Shown here piece after piece: positions 33,645-42,469 of a stretch of 51,530 bases of DNA (positions within the stretch are counted from its first letter, which is position 1; every line of letters starts with the position of its first letter). Source of the stretch: Planctomycetota bacterium (GTDB lineage: Bacteria; Planctomycetota; Phycisphaerae; Phycisphaerales; Phycisphaeraceae); contig JAJRRC010000041.1 of the NCBI GenBank assembly GCA_024279865.1, positions 1 through 51,530 of the forward strand. The letters are read 5' to 3'. Below the pieces are notes generated by a model that saw nothing but the letters and a program-made list of their open reading frames with translations, was not told the DNA's origin and searched no databases. The position numbers and the translations under genes were made by a program.

Positions 33645-35777
33645 ATGAAAATTCAGCTTCCTGATGCCAGCGTGAGAGAATATGACCAACCGATGACCCC
33701 TGCCCAAGTGGCGGCCGACATCGGTCCGGGCTTGGCCAAGGCTGCCATCGGCGCCAAAATCAACGGCAACCTCGCGGACCTGCATCAACCCATAACCGAA
33801 GATTGTGAACTGGCTCTGATCACCTCCCCTCGCACGGATAAAAAAGGACGCACCAAGGGCGATCACAATCCCGATGCTTTGTACCTGTTGCGACATTCAT
33901 GTGCCCATGTCATGGCAGAGGCGATTGAGCGGCTTTGGCCTGATACACAATTGGCTTATGGCCCGCCGTTGGAACATGGGTTTTATTATGACTTGGCTTT
34001 GGATACGCCGATCCGTTCGGAAGATTTTGTGAAAATCGAAGCGGAAATGAAAAAAATCATTGAGGCGGATCGACCCTTCACCCGCAGTGAGCTAGATCCC
34101 CAAGCGGGCATGGCCAAGCTTCAGGAAGAAAACAACAAATACAAAATGGATAACGCTCAACGCGCTCTCGACGCAGATGCCAAAACACTGAGCTGGTACA
34201 CCACCGGGGATGCTTCGGGAAGTACTTCCGGGGATGCTGCTGGGGAAACTTCCGGGGGTACTTCCGGGGGTACTTCCGGGGGCGGGGGATGGGAAGACCT
34301 TTGCATGGGGCCCCACTTGCCACGCACGGGTCTCATTGGCGGATTTAAGGTGATGAGCATTGCCCAGTCCCATTGGCATGGCGATCTGGAATCCGATGCC
34401 TTCCAGCGGGTGTATGGGACAGCCTTCTTTTCCCAGGCGGACCTTGAAGACCACCTCGAAAAACTCGAAGAAGCTCGCCAACGCGATCACCGCGTCGTCG
34501 GCAAACGATTGGGCCTGTTTGAAATTGATGAAGCCGTGGGCCAGGGATTGATCCTCTGGAAACCCAACGGCGCGATTGTCCGACAAGAACTCCAAGATTT
34601 CATCGGCGAACACCTCAAGCGACAAGGCTACAGCCAAGTCTTCACCCCGCACATCAGCAAGCTTGATCTGTACCGAACCTCAGGTCACTATCCCTACTAT
34701 GCAGATTCGCAGTTCCCGCCACTGGTGGACCGGGAAGTGATTCAAAAACTGGCTGACGAAGGATGCTCCTGTAGTGACCTTGCCAATCGGCTCGAAAAAG
34801 GTGAAATTGAAGGTTATCTCCTCAAGCCGATGAATTGCCCGATGCACATCAAAATTTTTGATAGTGAAAAACGATCCTATCGCGACCTGCCCATTCGTCT
34901 TGCTGAGTTTGGCACGGTTTATCGCTGGGAACAATCTGGCGAACTCGGAGGCATGACCCGCGTGCGTGGTTTTACCCAGGACGACGCGCATCTGTTTGTC
35001 ACCGAAGACCAATTGGCCCAGGAACTGCAAGGTTGCCTCGAACTGGTCAAGCTGGTTTTCAAAACCCTGGGCATGACCGATTACCGCGTGCGGGTGGGCT
35101 TGCGGGACCCCGACGGCGACAAGTACGTCGGCACAGCGGACCAATGGAACAAAGCAGAGGCTGCCTGTAAAAATGCGGCGGCAAGTTTGGGCGTTCCGTT
35201 TACCCTCGAGCCGAGCGAGGCAGCTTTCTATGGCCCGAAAATTGACTTCGTGGTCCGTGATGTCATCGGCCGTGAATGGCAACTCGGAACCGTCCAGGTG
35301 GACTACCAATTGCCCGAGCGATTTGATCTGGAATATGTCGGATCTGACAATCAGACCCATCGGCCGATCATGATCCATCGTGCGCCGTTTGGCTCGATGG
35401 AGCGTTTTGTCGGCGTGTTGATTGAACATTTCAATGGGGCGTTCCCTTTGTGGCTTAGCCCTGAACAAGTTCGCGTTTTGCCGATCTCTGACAAATTTAT
35501 TGACTATGCTGCGCAGGTCAACGACGCACTTAAAGCCGTCGGCATCCGAACCAAGATCGATGACTCCAATGAACGTGTCAACGCCAAGATCAAGGTTGCC
35601 CAAGAGCTGAAAGTGCCTTATATGCTTGTGGTGGGTGGCCGCGATGCCGCGGGTCAAACGGTGAGTGTGCGTGAAAGGTTTGAGGGTGATTTGGGCGCGA
35701 TGCCGTTGGATGAATTTGTGACACAAGTTGCCCAGGAAATGACCAGTAAGGGTACCACTCGCGTTCAGGTTTCATAA
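33645..35777 (+). CDS. thrS: Threonyl-tRNA synthetase with a repeat-derived insert in the editing domain
   Basis: Product of 710 aa (usual about 640). TGS domain 1-65. The editing domain shows HSCAHVMAEAIERLWPD (zinc/editing His pair) and YYDLAL. Class II core: MNCPMHIKIF, motif 2 TVYRWEQSGELGGMTRVRGF with FTQDDAHLF, motif 3 HRAPFGSMERFVGVLIEH, then the anticodon domain from VRVLPISD. Residues about 187-215 (TSGGTSGGTSGGGG) break the conserved segment that normally runs Y-x-x-G-x-(F/Y)-x-D-L-C-x-GPH: here SWYTTGD, the array, then WEDLCMGPHLP. The insert is therefore beside the editing site. The ribosome binding site is weak (GAGAT). No T-box leader was seen. Confidence 0.97.
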   Translation: MKIQLPDASVREYDQPMTPAQVAADIGPGLAKAAIGAKINGNLADLHQPITEDCELALITSPRTDKKGRTKGDHNPDALYLLRHSCAHVMAEAIERLWPDTQLAYGPPLEHGFYYDLALDTPIRSEDFVKIEAEMKKIIEADRPFTRSELDPQAGMAKLQEENNKYKMDNAQRALDADAKTLSWYTTGDASGSTSGDAAGETSGGTSGGTSGGGGWEDLCMGPHLPRTGLIGGFKVMSIAQSHWHGDLESDAFQRVYGTAFFSQADLEDHLEKLEEARQRDHRVVGKRLGLFEIDEAVGQGLILWKPNGAIVRQELQDFIGEHLKRQGYSQVFTPHISKLDLYRTSGHYPYYADSQFPPLVDREVIQKLADEGCSCSDLANRLEKGEIEGYLLKPMNCPMHIKIFDSEKRSYRDLPIRLAEFGTVYRWEQSGELGGMTRVRGFTQDDAHLFVTEDQLAQELQGCLELVKLVFKTLGMTDYRVRVGLRDPDGDKYVGTADQWNKAEAACKNAAASLGVPFTLEPSEAAFYGPKIDFVVRDVIGREWQLGTVQVDYQLPERFDLEYVGSDNQTHRPIMIHRAPFGSMERFVGVLIEHFNGAFPLWLSPEQVRVLPISDKFIDYAAQVNDALKAVGIRTKIDDSNERVNAKIKVAQELKVPYMLVVGGRDAAGQTVSVRERFEGDLGAMPLDEFVTQVAQEMTSKGTTRVQVS
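34204..34287. repeat. GC-rich array inside thrS
   Basis: Left part decayed (GGGGATGCTTCGGGAAGTAC), right part regular (ACTTCCGGGGGT three times, then GGCGGGGG). In the S-G-G-T frame. Confidence 0.95.
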
Positions 35778-35787
35778 GGAATGGTCT

Positions 35788-36228
35788 ATGTCTGAATCCT
35801 TTGCTTTAAATACTTCACAGTATGTGATTGTGGCTGGCTACGGGCCAGTGGGGCGGGTGGTTTGTGATTTATTGAAACAAGAAGGTGCGAAGATCACGGT
35901 GGTGGAGTTGAATCCCAACCAGTCGCCCTCGGATCATTGGCATTTTGTGTATGGGGACATTCGCAGGGAGGCGGTCTTAATTGAAGCTGGGATTGAAAAA
36001 GCGGACGCATTGATTTTGTGTGTCCCCGATGAAGACCAAGCCGTCACTGCTTGCAAAGTTGCCCGGCAACTGAATCCTTCTATTTTTATTGCAGCTAGGA
36101 CCAATTTCCTGAGCAAAGGGTTGCTTGCGACTCAAGCCGGCGCAGATCACGTCGTGATCGAAGAAGTCATTACCGCTCATGCCATGAAACAGGCGGTTCT
36201 CACTGGGCTGCTTCATAAACAGGCCTAG
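35788..36228 (+). CDS. TrkA-N (RCK) NAD-binding domain protein
   Basis: Product of 146 aa, a single Rossmann domain: VIVAGYGPVGRVVCDLL (dinucleotide loop, residues about 13-29), VVELNPNQ, VYGDIRREAVLIEAGIEKADALILCVPDE. It resembles the N-terminal regulatory half of K+ channels and transporters, here without the C-terminal domain or a channel, so it probably gates a partner coded elsewhere. AAGGA lies 7 nt before the ATG. Only 10 bp after thrS, so likely cotranscribed. Confidence 0.88.
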   Translation: MSESFALNTSQYVIVAGYGPVGRVVCDLLKQEGAKITVVELNPNQSPSDHWHFVYGDIRREAVLIEAGIEKADALILCVPDEDQAVTACKVARQLNPSIFIAARTNFLSKGLLATQAGADHVVIEEVITAHAMKQAVLTGLLHKQA

Positions 36229-36381
36229 CGTGCATCACACGCTCAATTAGGATGCACTGAAGTCCGGTTGTAGCGACTGGGCAATCTGGGTTTGCATAAA
36301 AACTTTTTTTCTATTGGCCTTGGCTGTTTAATCAATCGTATCTTTGAAGTATTCATTTAGAGTATTTAAAGGAGGCCCGTT

Positions 36382-36897
36382 TTGATTGATGCCCCGCCGG
36401 CTGTGCCGACTCGTCGTACGTTTGAAATTGCCAATGATCCGACCCGTATATCATCTTTGGTTGAAGAAATTCTTGAAGAATTAGAGTTGATGGCGATTGG
36501 TGATGATAGCTTGCAAATGAAGGTGACACTGGCACTTGGCGAAGCTTTGGCCAATGCGTTGTATCACGGCAATTTGGAATTAGAATCCTCATTAATGGAT
36601 AATGAAATGGAGCCTTATTACGAATTGGCTGAGAAACGGCTTGCCAAGCAACCCTACGCCAGCCGGATTATTCGTCTCGAGGTCAATCAGCATTTGGACC
36701 GAATTCAGTTTGTGGTTCAGGATGAAGGGCCTGGCTTTGATATCACCTGTTTGCCCGATCCCACGGATGACGACAATCTTGAACGATTCAACGGTCGGGG
36801 CTTGTTTTTGATTCGAAATTTGATGGATCAAGTTGTTTTTAGCGCCAAAGGGAATCAAATTGCAATGACCAAATGGCATTCCTCTGATAGTTCTTAA
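36382..36897 (+). CDS. RsbW/SpoIIAB-like anti-sigma or serine kinase ATPase
   Basis: Product of 171 aa from a TTG at 36382, supported by AAAGGAGG 5-6 nt upstream. GHKL ATPase motifs are visible: N box LALGEALANALYHGN (about residue 53-67), G1 DEGPGFD (about 115) and G2 GRGLFLI (about 140). Such proteins bind a sigma factor or phosphorylate an antagonist. Neither partner is adjacent; the PilZ gene follows by 31 bp, which may join stress signalling to c-di-GMP. Extra residues between the N and G1 boxes (LESSLMDNEMEPYYELAEKR) are longer than in RsbW. Confidence 0.88.
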   Translation: MIDAPPAVPTRRTFEIANDPTRISSLVEEILEELELMAIGDDSLQMKVTLALGEALANALYHGNLELESSLMDNEMEPYYELAEKRLAKQPYASRIIRLEVNQHLDRIQFVVQDEGPGFDITCLPDPTDDDNLERFNGRGLFLIRNLMDQVVFSAKGNQIAMTKWHSSDSS

Positions 36898-36928
36898 GGA
36901 CGGTCCAAGACCAGCCGATAAAAACAAT

Positions 36929-37324
36929 ATGACGACACAGCCACGTCAAAATATTATGCACCTGTTGCAAGGTAACAAGCACGATGAACGCCGTCAGCAC
37001 GGCCGCATCCGGTGTACGGCCTTGTTCACCCGGTTTGGCAAAATCCTTGATATGTCTGCCTCAGGCATGAGGGTGCATTGCAAGGGTTGGCGTACGCCCG
37101 AACTCAATGATGTCATGGAAGTGGAGATTAAGCATCCCCATGGCGTGATTATGGTCACCTCCAAAATCGTTTGGCGAGAACGACTTGGGCTACGACAATA
37201 CATGACCGCTTTTCGGTTTATGGATCTCACTCCGGAAAAACAACGCCAAATTGTTGAAGTGGCTCAAGAGTCTCTCCAGGCAGCAGCCCTCGAAGAGACC
37301 GCCCAGAGCAGCACACACTCTTAA
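36929..37324 (+). CDS. PilZ-domain protein, likely c-di-GMP receptor
   Basis: Product of 131 aa. The bipartite c-di-GMP signature is complete: R-x3-R as RRQHGRIRC near residue 27 and D-x-S-x-x-G as DMSASGM near 45. One PilZ domain fills the protein. The target is unknown. It follows the RsbW-like gene closely, and the window also codes an intact GGDEF protein. Confidence 0.88.
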   Translation: MTTQPRQNIMHLLQGNKHDERRQHGRIRCTALFTRFGKILDMSASGMRVHCKGWRTPELNDVMEVEIKHPHGVIMVTSKIVWRERLGLRQYMTAFRFMDLTPEKQRQIVEVAQESLQAAALEETAQSSTHS

Positions 37325-37384
37325 GCTCCGTCATATTTCCAGATGCTTTTTGACGAGGCATTGAATGCCTATTGCAGAGAGGTG

Positions 37385-38212
37385 TTATTGTACGTCCAGG
37401 ACATATTTCTGGATCACATGTGCAACACCATCGTCATCATTAGAAGGTGCAATGATGTCTGCGTGTTTGTGAATAATCTCCCAGCCGCTCTTCATGGCCA
37501 CACCCAGTCCAGCCCAGCGGATCATACTCACATCATTGGGCGCATCACCAATGGCCATGCAGTTCTCCGGGGCAATGTTGTACTGATTGGCGACATATGT
37601 AAGGGCTTTGGATTTGTCTGCATCTTTGTGGATGTACTGAAGCAAATGGTCGTCAGTGATGGCGGACATCATTTGACCTGCGAATTTAGAGTCGAGAGCT
37701 TTGCGAAGTTTGTCGATGCGTTCGGGCGGCGCTAAAACCAAAAGCTTGGTCACCGGCACATGCAAAAAAGCATCCAAAGGCCCCACAAAGTCCGGGGCAA
37801 ACTGACGAGAAATCTCCGTGGGCAAACTATCATCCACATAATCCGTGTACCACTTGTCCAAAATCTCCAGACTAATCACACACTTCGGATCGGTCTTGCG
37901 AGCAAGCTTGATCATCTTACGCACCATCGCTGAGGCCAACGGCTGATGAAGAACATTTTTATTGGTCTTGGGGTTCACCACCAACGCGCCGTTGTAAGTG
38001 ATCCAATAAGAATCAATCTGTAACGCTTCAGCTAAATAACGCATCCCGCGAGGCGGTCGAGCGGTGGCGATGACGACATGGACGCCAGACTTTTGAACTT
38101 CTCGAATCGTCTGGACCGTGCGGCGGGTGACCTGCTTGTCTTCACGCAACAACGTGCCATCGAGATCAATGGCAATCAACTCAATCTTGCGTTTGGGAAA
38201 AGCGTCTGGCAT
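37385..38212 (-). CDS. HAD-superfamily phosphatase, Cof type
   Basis: Product of 275 aa. HAD motif I DLDGTLLRED (Asp nucleophile, residue about 16), motif II IATARP (about 48), motif III Lys in KSKALTYV (about 199), motif IV GDAPNDVSMIRWAG (about 218). The C2-type cap marks the Cof group, which acts on sugar phosphates, pyridoxal phosphate or flavins. The start is 2 bp after the mutS stop, so the two are cotranscribed. Confidence 0.93.
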   Translation of the reverse strand: MPDAFPKRKIELIAIDLDGTLLREDKQVTRRTVQTIREVQKSGVHVVIATARPPRGMRYLAEALQIDSYWITYNGALVVNPKTNKNVLHQPLASAMVRKMIKLARKTDPKCVISLEILDKWYTDYVDDSLPTEISRQFAPDFVGPLDAFLHVPVTKLLVLAPPERIDKLRKALDSKFAGQMMSAITDDHLLQYIHKDADKSKALTYVANQYNIAPENCMAIGDAPNDVSMIRWAGLGVAMKSGWEIIHKHADIIAPSNDDDGVAHVIQKYVLDVQ

Positions 38213-38214
38213 TG

Positions 38215-40992
38215 TTAAGCGTCCAGTTTATCCTGTAATTGTCTTAAAAAATCAAACGCATCAATCGGCGTCATGTTCAAAAGGTCTGCGTCACGTAACA
38301 ACGCCAACGCAGGATGTGGTAAATACTCGGTAAACAAAGACATCTGTGCCTCGGAGGAGCCGTCCGGCGGAACTGCTGCAAGCAACTTCGCTTTTGCGTC
38401 AGAAGATAAAATACTGGAAGAAACAGAGCCCGCTCCAGAAGTCCCAATGCTGTGGGTCGGATGCTCGGCGAGATCGCCAGAAGCATTTGCAGAGGCGTTT
38501 CCAGGGACGTTACCGGGGACGCTGCCGGGGGCATTTCCGGGGGCGGGGGTGTGGCTGACGACGAGTTGTTGCATCAGGTGGTTGGCGCGGTCGATGACGG
38601 CTTTGGGTAAGCCTGCGATTTTGGCGACATGGGTGCCGAAGCTCCGGTCGGTAGCGCCGGGCACGATGCGATGGAGGAAAACGATTTGTTCTTGCCACTC
38701 GCGCACGGTGACTTTTAAGTTGATCACCTGTTCAAATTGTTCTGCGAGATGGGTGATCTCATGGTAATGCGTTGCAAACAGCGTGCGGCAGCGGCGATTC
38801 GCCAAATGTTCTGCAATCGCCCACGCCAAACTGAGCCCGTCGAGTGTGCTGGTTCCACGTCCGATTTCATCGAGGATGACGAGGCTGCGTTCGGTGGCGT
38901 GGTGGCAGATGTTGGCGGTTTCTGTCATCTCGACCATGAAGGTTGATTGGCCGGTGTGCAGTTCGTCGCTGGCACCGATGCGTGTGAAAATACGGTCACA
39001 CAAACCGATGGTTGCTTCGTCGGCAGGGACGAAGCTTCCTGTGTGCGCCAGTAGGACGATCAACGCGGTTTGCCGAATGTAGGTTGATTTACCAGCCATG
39101 TTCGGGCCGGTGATCAGTGAGAGGGTCGCCTGTTGTCCGAGCTGAACATCGTTGGGGACAAACTGGTCACCTAGCAATTGGTCTAGCACGGGGTGACGGC
39201 CGTTGCGAATGTCTGCCATGGGTTCTTCGACGAGCGTGGGTTTGACGTAGCGATACTTGACGGCCCGGTGGGCGAAGCAGCCCAGTACGTCCAGGTCTGC
39301 GACCCATTGAGCAAACGCATGGAGGTGTTCGAGTTTTTGCTGGGCTTCATGGCAAAGCTGTTCAAACAAAAATTGTTCGCGTGTGTTAGCCCGCTGTTCT
39401 GCTGAAAGCACTTTGCCTTCGTATTCTTTGAGGGGGGGGGTGATGTAGCGTTCAGCATTTTTGAGGGTTTGCTTGCGTGACCAGGCATCGGGCGATTTGT
39501 CACGGTGCATGGCGGTGACTTCAATGTAAAACCCAAAGACTCGGTTATAGCCGACCTTTAAATTCGGAATGCCGGTTTGTTCAGATAGTTCTTTTTGATA
39601 CTGGGCAAGCCAGGTATGACTGTCACGTTGGAGCGACCGGTACTCATCAAGCTGGCTATCATAGCCATCACGAATCAGTCCGCCGTCACGCAAGTGGGCA
39701 GGTGCAGCATCGACGCAAGCCTCGGTGATGGTATACGCCAGAGCGTCCAAGACATCCGCCACAGCAGAAAGTTTGTCATGGTAATCCACAATGCTCGGCC
39801 GTTGGTCCAGTAACTGGGCAAGGGATCTAGCTTTGGCCGCACTTTGTCCCAACGCGGCCAGATCGCGTGGCGAAGCGCGGCCCACCGCGATGCGGCTGGT
39901 GATTCGTTGAATATCAGCAATGGTATCGAGTTCGTCTCGCAATTGATCCAAAAACAAACCATCATCTACCAACACGCCCACAAGCCGTTGGCGTTCTTCA
40001 ATGATCGCTCGGTCACACAATGGATAACAAAGCCAATGGCGAAGCTGACGTTTGCCCATTGCGGTCACACAATTTTGCAGGATCGCCAATAAGCTGCCTT
40101 CGGTCGTCTGGGCTCGCAAGGTGTGTTGCACTTCGAGGCTGCGTAGTGAAACCTGATCGATGACCAGATAACGGCTACGCTCAAAACGCTTGGGGGGTTG
40201 GAGATGAGAAAAACGTCCATCTCCGATACTCGCGCATTGGGTTTCAAGCAAGTAATGCAAAAGACCCGCAGCAGCACCCAAGACCGGGTCTTCTTCTTCA
40301 AGACCAAAACCTTCAAGGGTGGTGACTTCATATTGCTTGCACAACATTTCTACCGCTTGGGGTTGATGAAACTGCCAACCGGGACGCGAGGTCAAAATAC
40401 AACCTGCTGCGTTGGCAAGTTCTTTTATTCTGGAGGGGACGTCATCGGTCGCCGTTTGCACATAGAGCAATTCGGCAGGTCCCAGGCGGACCAGTTCATC
40501 GACGACATCGCCAGCATCAAAGGTGGCAAGAGTGAAACGGCCCGTACTCAGTTCAAGCCACGCGCAGGAGGCTTGGCCGTCGTTGCCGAACACGATGGCC
40601 GCCAATGGGTTTTCACTACCTTCTTCAAGGAGCGCTTCGTCGGTGAGTGTGCCTGGGGTGACGACGCGGGTGACATCGCGTTTGACGATGCCTTTGGCGT
40701 GCTTGGCATCTTCGACCTGATCGCAGACAGCAACGCGGTAGCCTGCTCGGATCATGCGATGCAGGTAGCCGTCGACGGCATGGAAGGGAACCCCGGCCAT
40801 GGGAACGCCTTTGGTGCGTTCGGTGAGGGTAACGCCTAGCACTTTGTGGGCGAGCTTGGCATCTTCATGAAACATTTCATAGAAATCCCCCATTCGAAAG
40901 AACAGCACACAGTCGGGGTGGCGTTCCTTAAAATGATGAAATTGCCTCATGGCAGGCGTTGGATTGTTTGCGTTACGCACCTTGGTGGCCAT
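38215..40992 (-). CDS. mutS: DNA mismatch repair protein MutS with a repeat-derived insert
   Basis: Product of 925 aa (E. coli 853). Mismatch-binding FFRMGDFYEMF (Phe-x-Glu, residue about 30-40); Walker A TGPNMAGKSTYIRQ (about 650); signature GQSTFMVEMTETANI; Walker B ILDEIGRGTSTLDG; then ATHYHEITHL. After TDRSFGTHVAKIAGLPKAVIDRA and LMQQLVVSH, residues about 814-836 (APGNAPGSVPGNVPGN) come from a GC-rich array, leading into a variable region and the C-terminal FLRQLQDKLDA. The array lies between the ATPase and the C-terminal dimerisation segment, outside conserved motifs. No mutL is nearby. Confidence 0.97.
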   Translation of the reverse strand: MATKVRNANNPTPAMRQFHHFKERHPDCVLFFRMGDFYEMFHEDAKLAHKVLGVTLTERTKGVPMAGVPFHAVDGYLHRMIRAGYRVAVCDQVEDAKHAKGIVKRDVTRVVTPGTLTDEALLEEGSENPLAAIVFGNDGQASCAWLELSTGRFTLATFDAGDVVDELVRLGPAELLYVQTATDDVPSRIKELANAAGCILTSRPGWQFHQPQAVEMLCKQYEVTTLEGFGLEEEDPVLGAAAGLLHYLLETQCASIGDGRFSHLQPPKRFERSRYLVIDQVSLRSLEVQHTLRAQTTEGSLLAILQNCVTAMGKRQLRHWLCYPLCDRAIIEERQRLVGVLVDDGLFLDQLRDELDTIADIQRITSRIAVGRASPRDLAALGQSAAKARSLAQLLDQRPSIVDYHDKLSAVADVLDALAYTITEACVDAAPAHLRDGGLIRDGYDSQLDEYRSLQRDSHTWLAQYQKELSEQTGIPNLKVGYNRVFGFYIEVTAMHRDKSPDAWSRKQTLKNAERYITPPLKEYEGKVLSAEQRANTREQFLFEQLCHEAQQKLEHLHAFAQWVADLDVLGCFAHRAVKYRYVKPTLVEEPMADIRNGRHPVLDQLLGDQFVPNDVQLGQQATLSLITGPNMAGKSTYIRQTALIVLLAHTGSFVPADEATIGLCDRIFTRIGASDELHTGQSTFMVEMTETANICHHATERSLVILDEIGRGTSTLDGLSLAWAIAEHLANRRCRTLFATHYHEITHLAEQFEQVINLKVTVREWQEQIVFLHRIVPGATDRSFGTHVAKIAGLPKAVIDRANHLMQQLVVSHTPAPGNAPGSVPGNVPGNASANASGDLAEHPTHSIGTSGAGSVSSSILSSDAKAKLLAAVPPDGSSEAQMSLFTEYLPHPALALLRDADLLNMTPIDAFDFLRQLQDKLDA
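38486..38549. repeat. GC-rich array inside mutS
   Basis: On the plus strand CGTTTCCAGGGACGTTACCG, GGGACGCTGCCG, GGGGCATTTCCGGGGGCGGG. The gene (minus) reads the P-G-N/S-x-P frame. The array is purest at its N-terminal side. Confidence 0.93.
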
Positions 40993-41106
40993 AGGTCATA
41001 AATGTAGCTTAAAAGCGGTTAGCTGTCAGCTAGCAGCGGGCAGTCAGAGGGAAAATAAAGAGGGACGGGGGGTAAAGGCTTTAAGCTCGGAGTTTTCTTA
41101 GAGTAA

Positions 41107-41154
41107 GAATCCGACTCTTCGGAAGACCTCAGAGTTCGGCTTTTTGATCGCGGT
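41107..41154 (+). repeat. Dispersed repeat family X, copy 2
   Basis: GAATCCGACTCTTCGGAAGA onward to GATCGCGGT; 43 of 48 positions match copy 1. The stem is followed by CTTTTT on the plus strand. The region 40993-41106 has only short direct repeats (GTTAGCTGTCAGCTAGCAGC). Confidence 0.8.
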
Positions 41155-41170
41155 GAGAAAATGAGCTTAA

Positions 41171-41217
41171 AAAACCCAAATCGCAAAGCTTTTCCCCAAG
41201 GTCAACTTCCGGGGGGG
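41171..41217. repeat. Single long-unit copy abutting the UDP-glucuronate decarboxylase stop codon
   Basis: On the minus strand TAA is followed at once by CCCCCCGGAAGTTGACCTTG, GGGAAAAGC and GATTTGGGTT, the same design as the units at 1-175 and 43134-43278. Confidence 0.85.
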
Positions 41218-42201
41218 TTATTGGATTTGGTGGTTGGTGGGGCGGCGGAATTGGTCTAGTTGTAGTGACTGGAAGTAGGCAATGGTTTTCTTGAGGCCGT
41301 CTTCGAGTTTGACTTTGGGTTCCCATCCGAGTTTTTCCTGGGCTTGGGTAATAATGGGTCGTCGTTGGGTGGGGTCATCTTTGGGTAGGTCTTTGTAGAC
41401 GAGTTGGCTATTGGAGCCGACAAGTTTGATGACGATTTCAGCGAGTTGTTTGATGGTAAATTCACCGGGGTTGCCGAGGTTGACCGGTCCGATGCAGTCA
41501 TCGGGTGCGTCCATGAGTTTGAGGAAGCCGTTGATGAGGTCGTCGACATAGCAGAAGCTTCGTGTTTGTGAGCCGTCGCCGTAGATGGTGATATTTTCGT
41601 TGTTGAGTGCTTGGATGATGAAGTTAGAGACAACGCGTCCGTCGTAGGGGTGCATGTGTGGGCCGTAGGTATTGAAGATGCGGACGACGCGGATGTTCAC
41701 GCCGTTTTGTCGGTGGTAGTCAAAGAAGAGGGTTTCCGCACAGCGTTTGCCTTCGTCGTAGCAGGCTCGCAGTCCGATGGGGTTGACGTTGCCTCGATAG
41801 GATTCGGGTTGTGGGTGGACATCTGGGTCGCCGTAGACTTCACTGGTGGAGGCTTGAAAGATTTTGGCACCCACGCGTTTGGCCAGGCCTAGCATGTTGA
41901 TCGCGCCCATGACGGAGGTTTTGACGGTTTTGATGGCGTTGTATTGGTAATGGACCGGGGATGCAGGGCAGGCAAGGTTGTAAATTTCATCGACTTCAAC
42001 CCACAACGGCTGAGTCACATCATGGCGAATGAGTTCAAAGTTGGGTTTGCCCAGCAGATGAGCAATGTTGGACTTTTGACTGGTGAAGAAATTATCTGCA
42101 CAAATCACGTCATGACCTTTGTCAACGAGTCGTTGGCAAAGGTGAGAGCCAAGAAAGCCAGCGCCGCCGGTAACCAGAATACGTTTAAGAGGTGATGCCA
42201 T
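41218..42201 (-). CDS. UDP-glucuronate decarboxylase (UDP-xylose synthase)
   Basis: Product of 327 aa from the ATG at 42201 ([13 protein letters not shown]); the longer open frame to 42396 reads through repeat DNA. It turns UDP-glucuronate into UDP-xylose for surface polysaccharides, using bound NAD. Extended-SDR motifs: [12 protein letters not shown] (residue about 10), STSEVYGDP (about 110), YDEGKRCAE (catalytic Tyr and Lys, about 140), [22 protein letters not shown]. The stretch [20 protein letters not shown] is typical of this enzyme rather than of GDP-mannose dehydratase. No glycosyltransferase is adjacent. Confidence 0.93.
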   Translation of the reverse strand: MASPLKRILVTGGAGFLGSHLCQRLVDKGHDVICADNFFTSQKSNIAHLLGKPNFELIRHDVTQPLWVEVDEIYNLACPASPVHYQYNAIKTVKTSVMGAINMLGLAKRVGAKIFQASTSEVYGDPDVHPQPESYRGNVNPIGLRACYDEGKRCAETLFFDYHRQNGVNIRVVRIFNTYGPHMHPYDGRVVSNFIIQALNNENITIYGDGSQTRSFCYVDDLINGFLKLMDAPDDCIGPVNLGNPGEFTIKQLAEIVIKLVGSNSQLVYKDLPKDDPTQRRPIITQAQEKLGWEPKVKLEDGLKKTIAYFQSLQLDQFRRPTNHQIQ

Positions 42202-42285
42202 GATGGTTCTTTCGGTTAATTCGCTGGTTGGGATAACGCTAAATACTGTGAATCGGTTAGGATATCGGTTTGATTGAGCTAGCGA

Positions 42286-42366
42286 AACCCCCGGAATTTT
42301 TTCTTTGGAAGTTTTGTCGCAGTTCCGTGGAAGTTTCTTTGGTTTTTCTTGGAAGTTTTCCTTGGG
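42286..42366. repeat. Degenerate array upstream of the UDP-glucuronate decarboxylase gene
   Basis: CCCCCGGAATTTTTTCTTTG, then GGAAGTTTTGTCGCAG, GGAAGTTTCTTTGG and GGAAGTTTTCCTTGGG. GGAAGTTT is kept while the C runs are lost. It lies in the leader or promoter region of the gene on the minus strand. Confidence 0.7.
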
Positions 42367-42469
42367 TATCATGATGCTCTGTGCTTGTGGCGTCAATATG
42401 CAGCGATGACCGGTGCCAAGTCCAGAACGTTTGATTTTGGATGGAAATCGGCTTTTGAGAATATTTTCT

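Noticed and set aside
34680-35726. 348-residue open frame antisense to thrS
   Set aside because: Shadow frame of a conserved gene, with no independent support.
40198-40839. 213-residue open frame antisense to mutS
   Set aside because: Opposite strand of conserved MutS sequence; composition fits a shadow.
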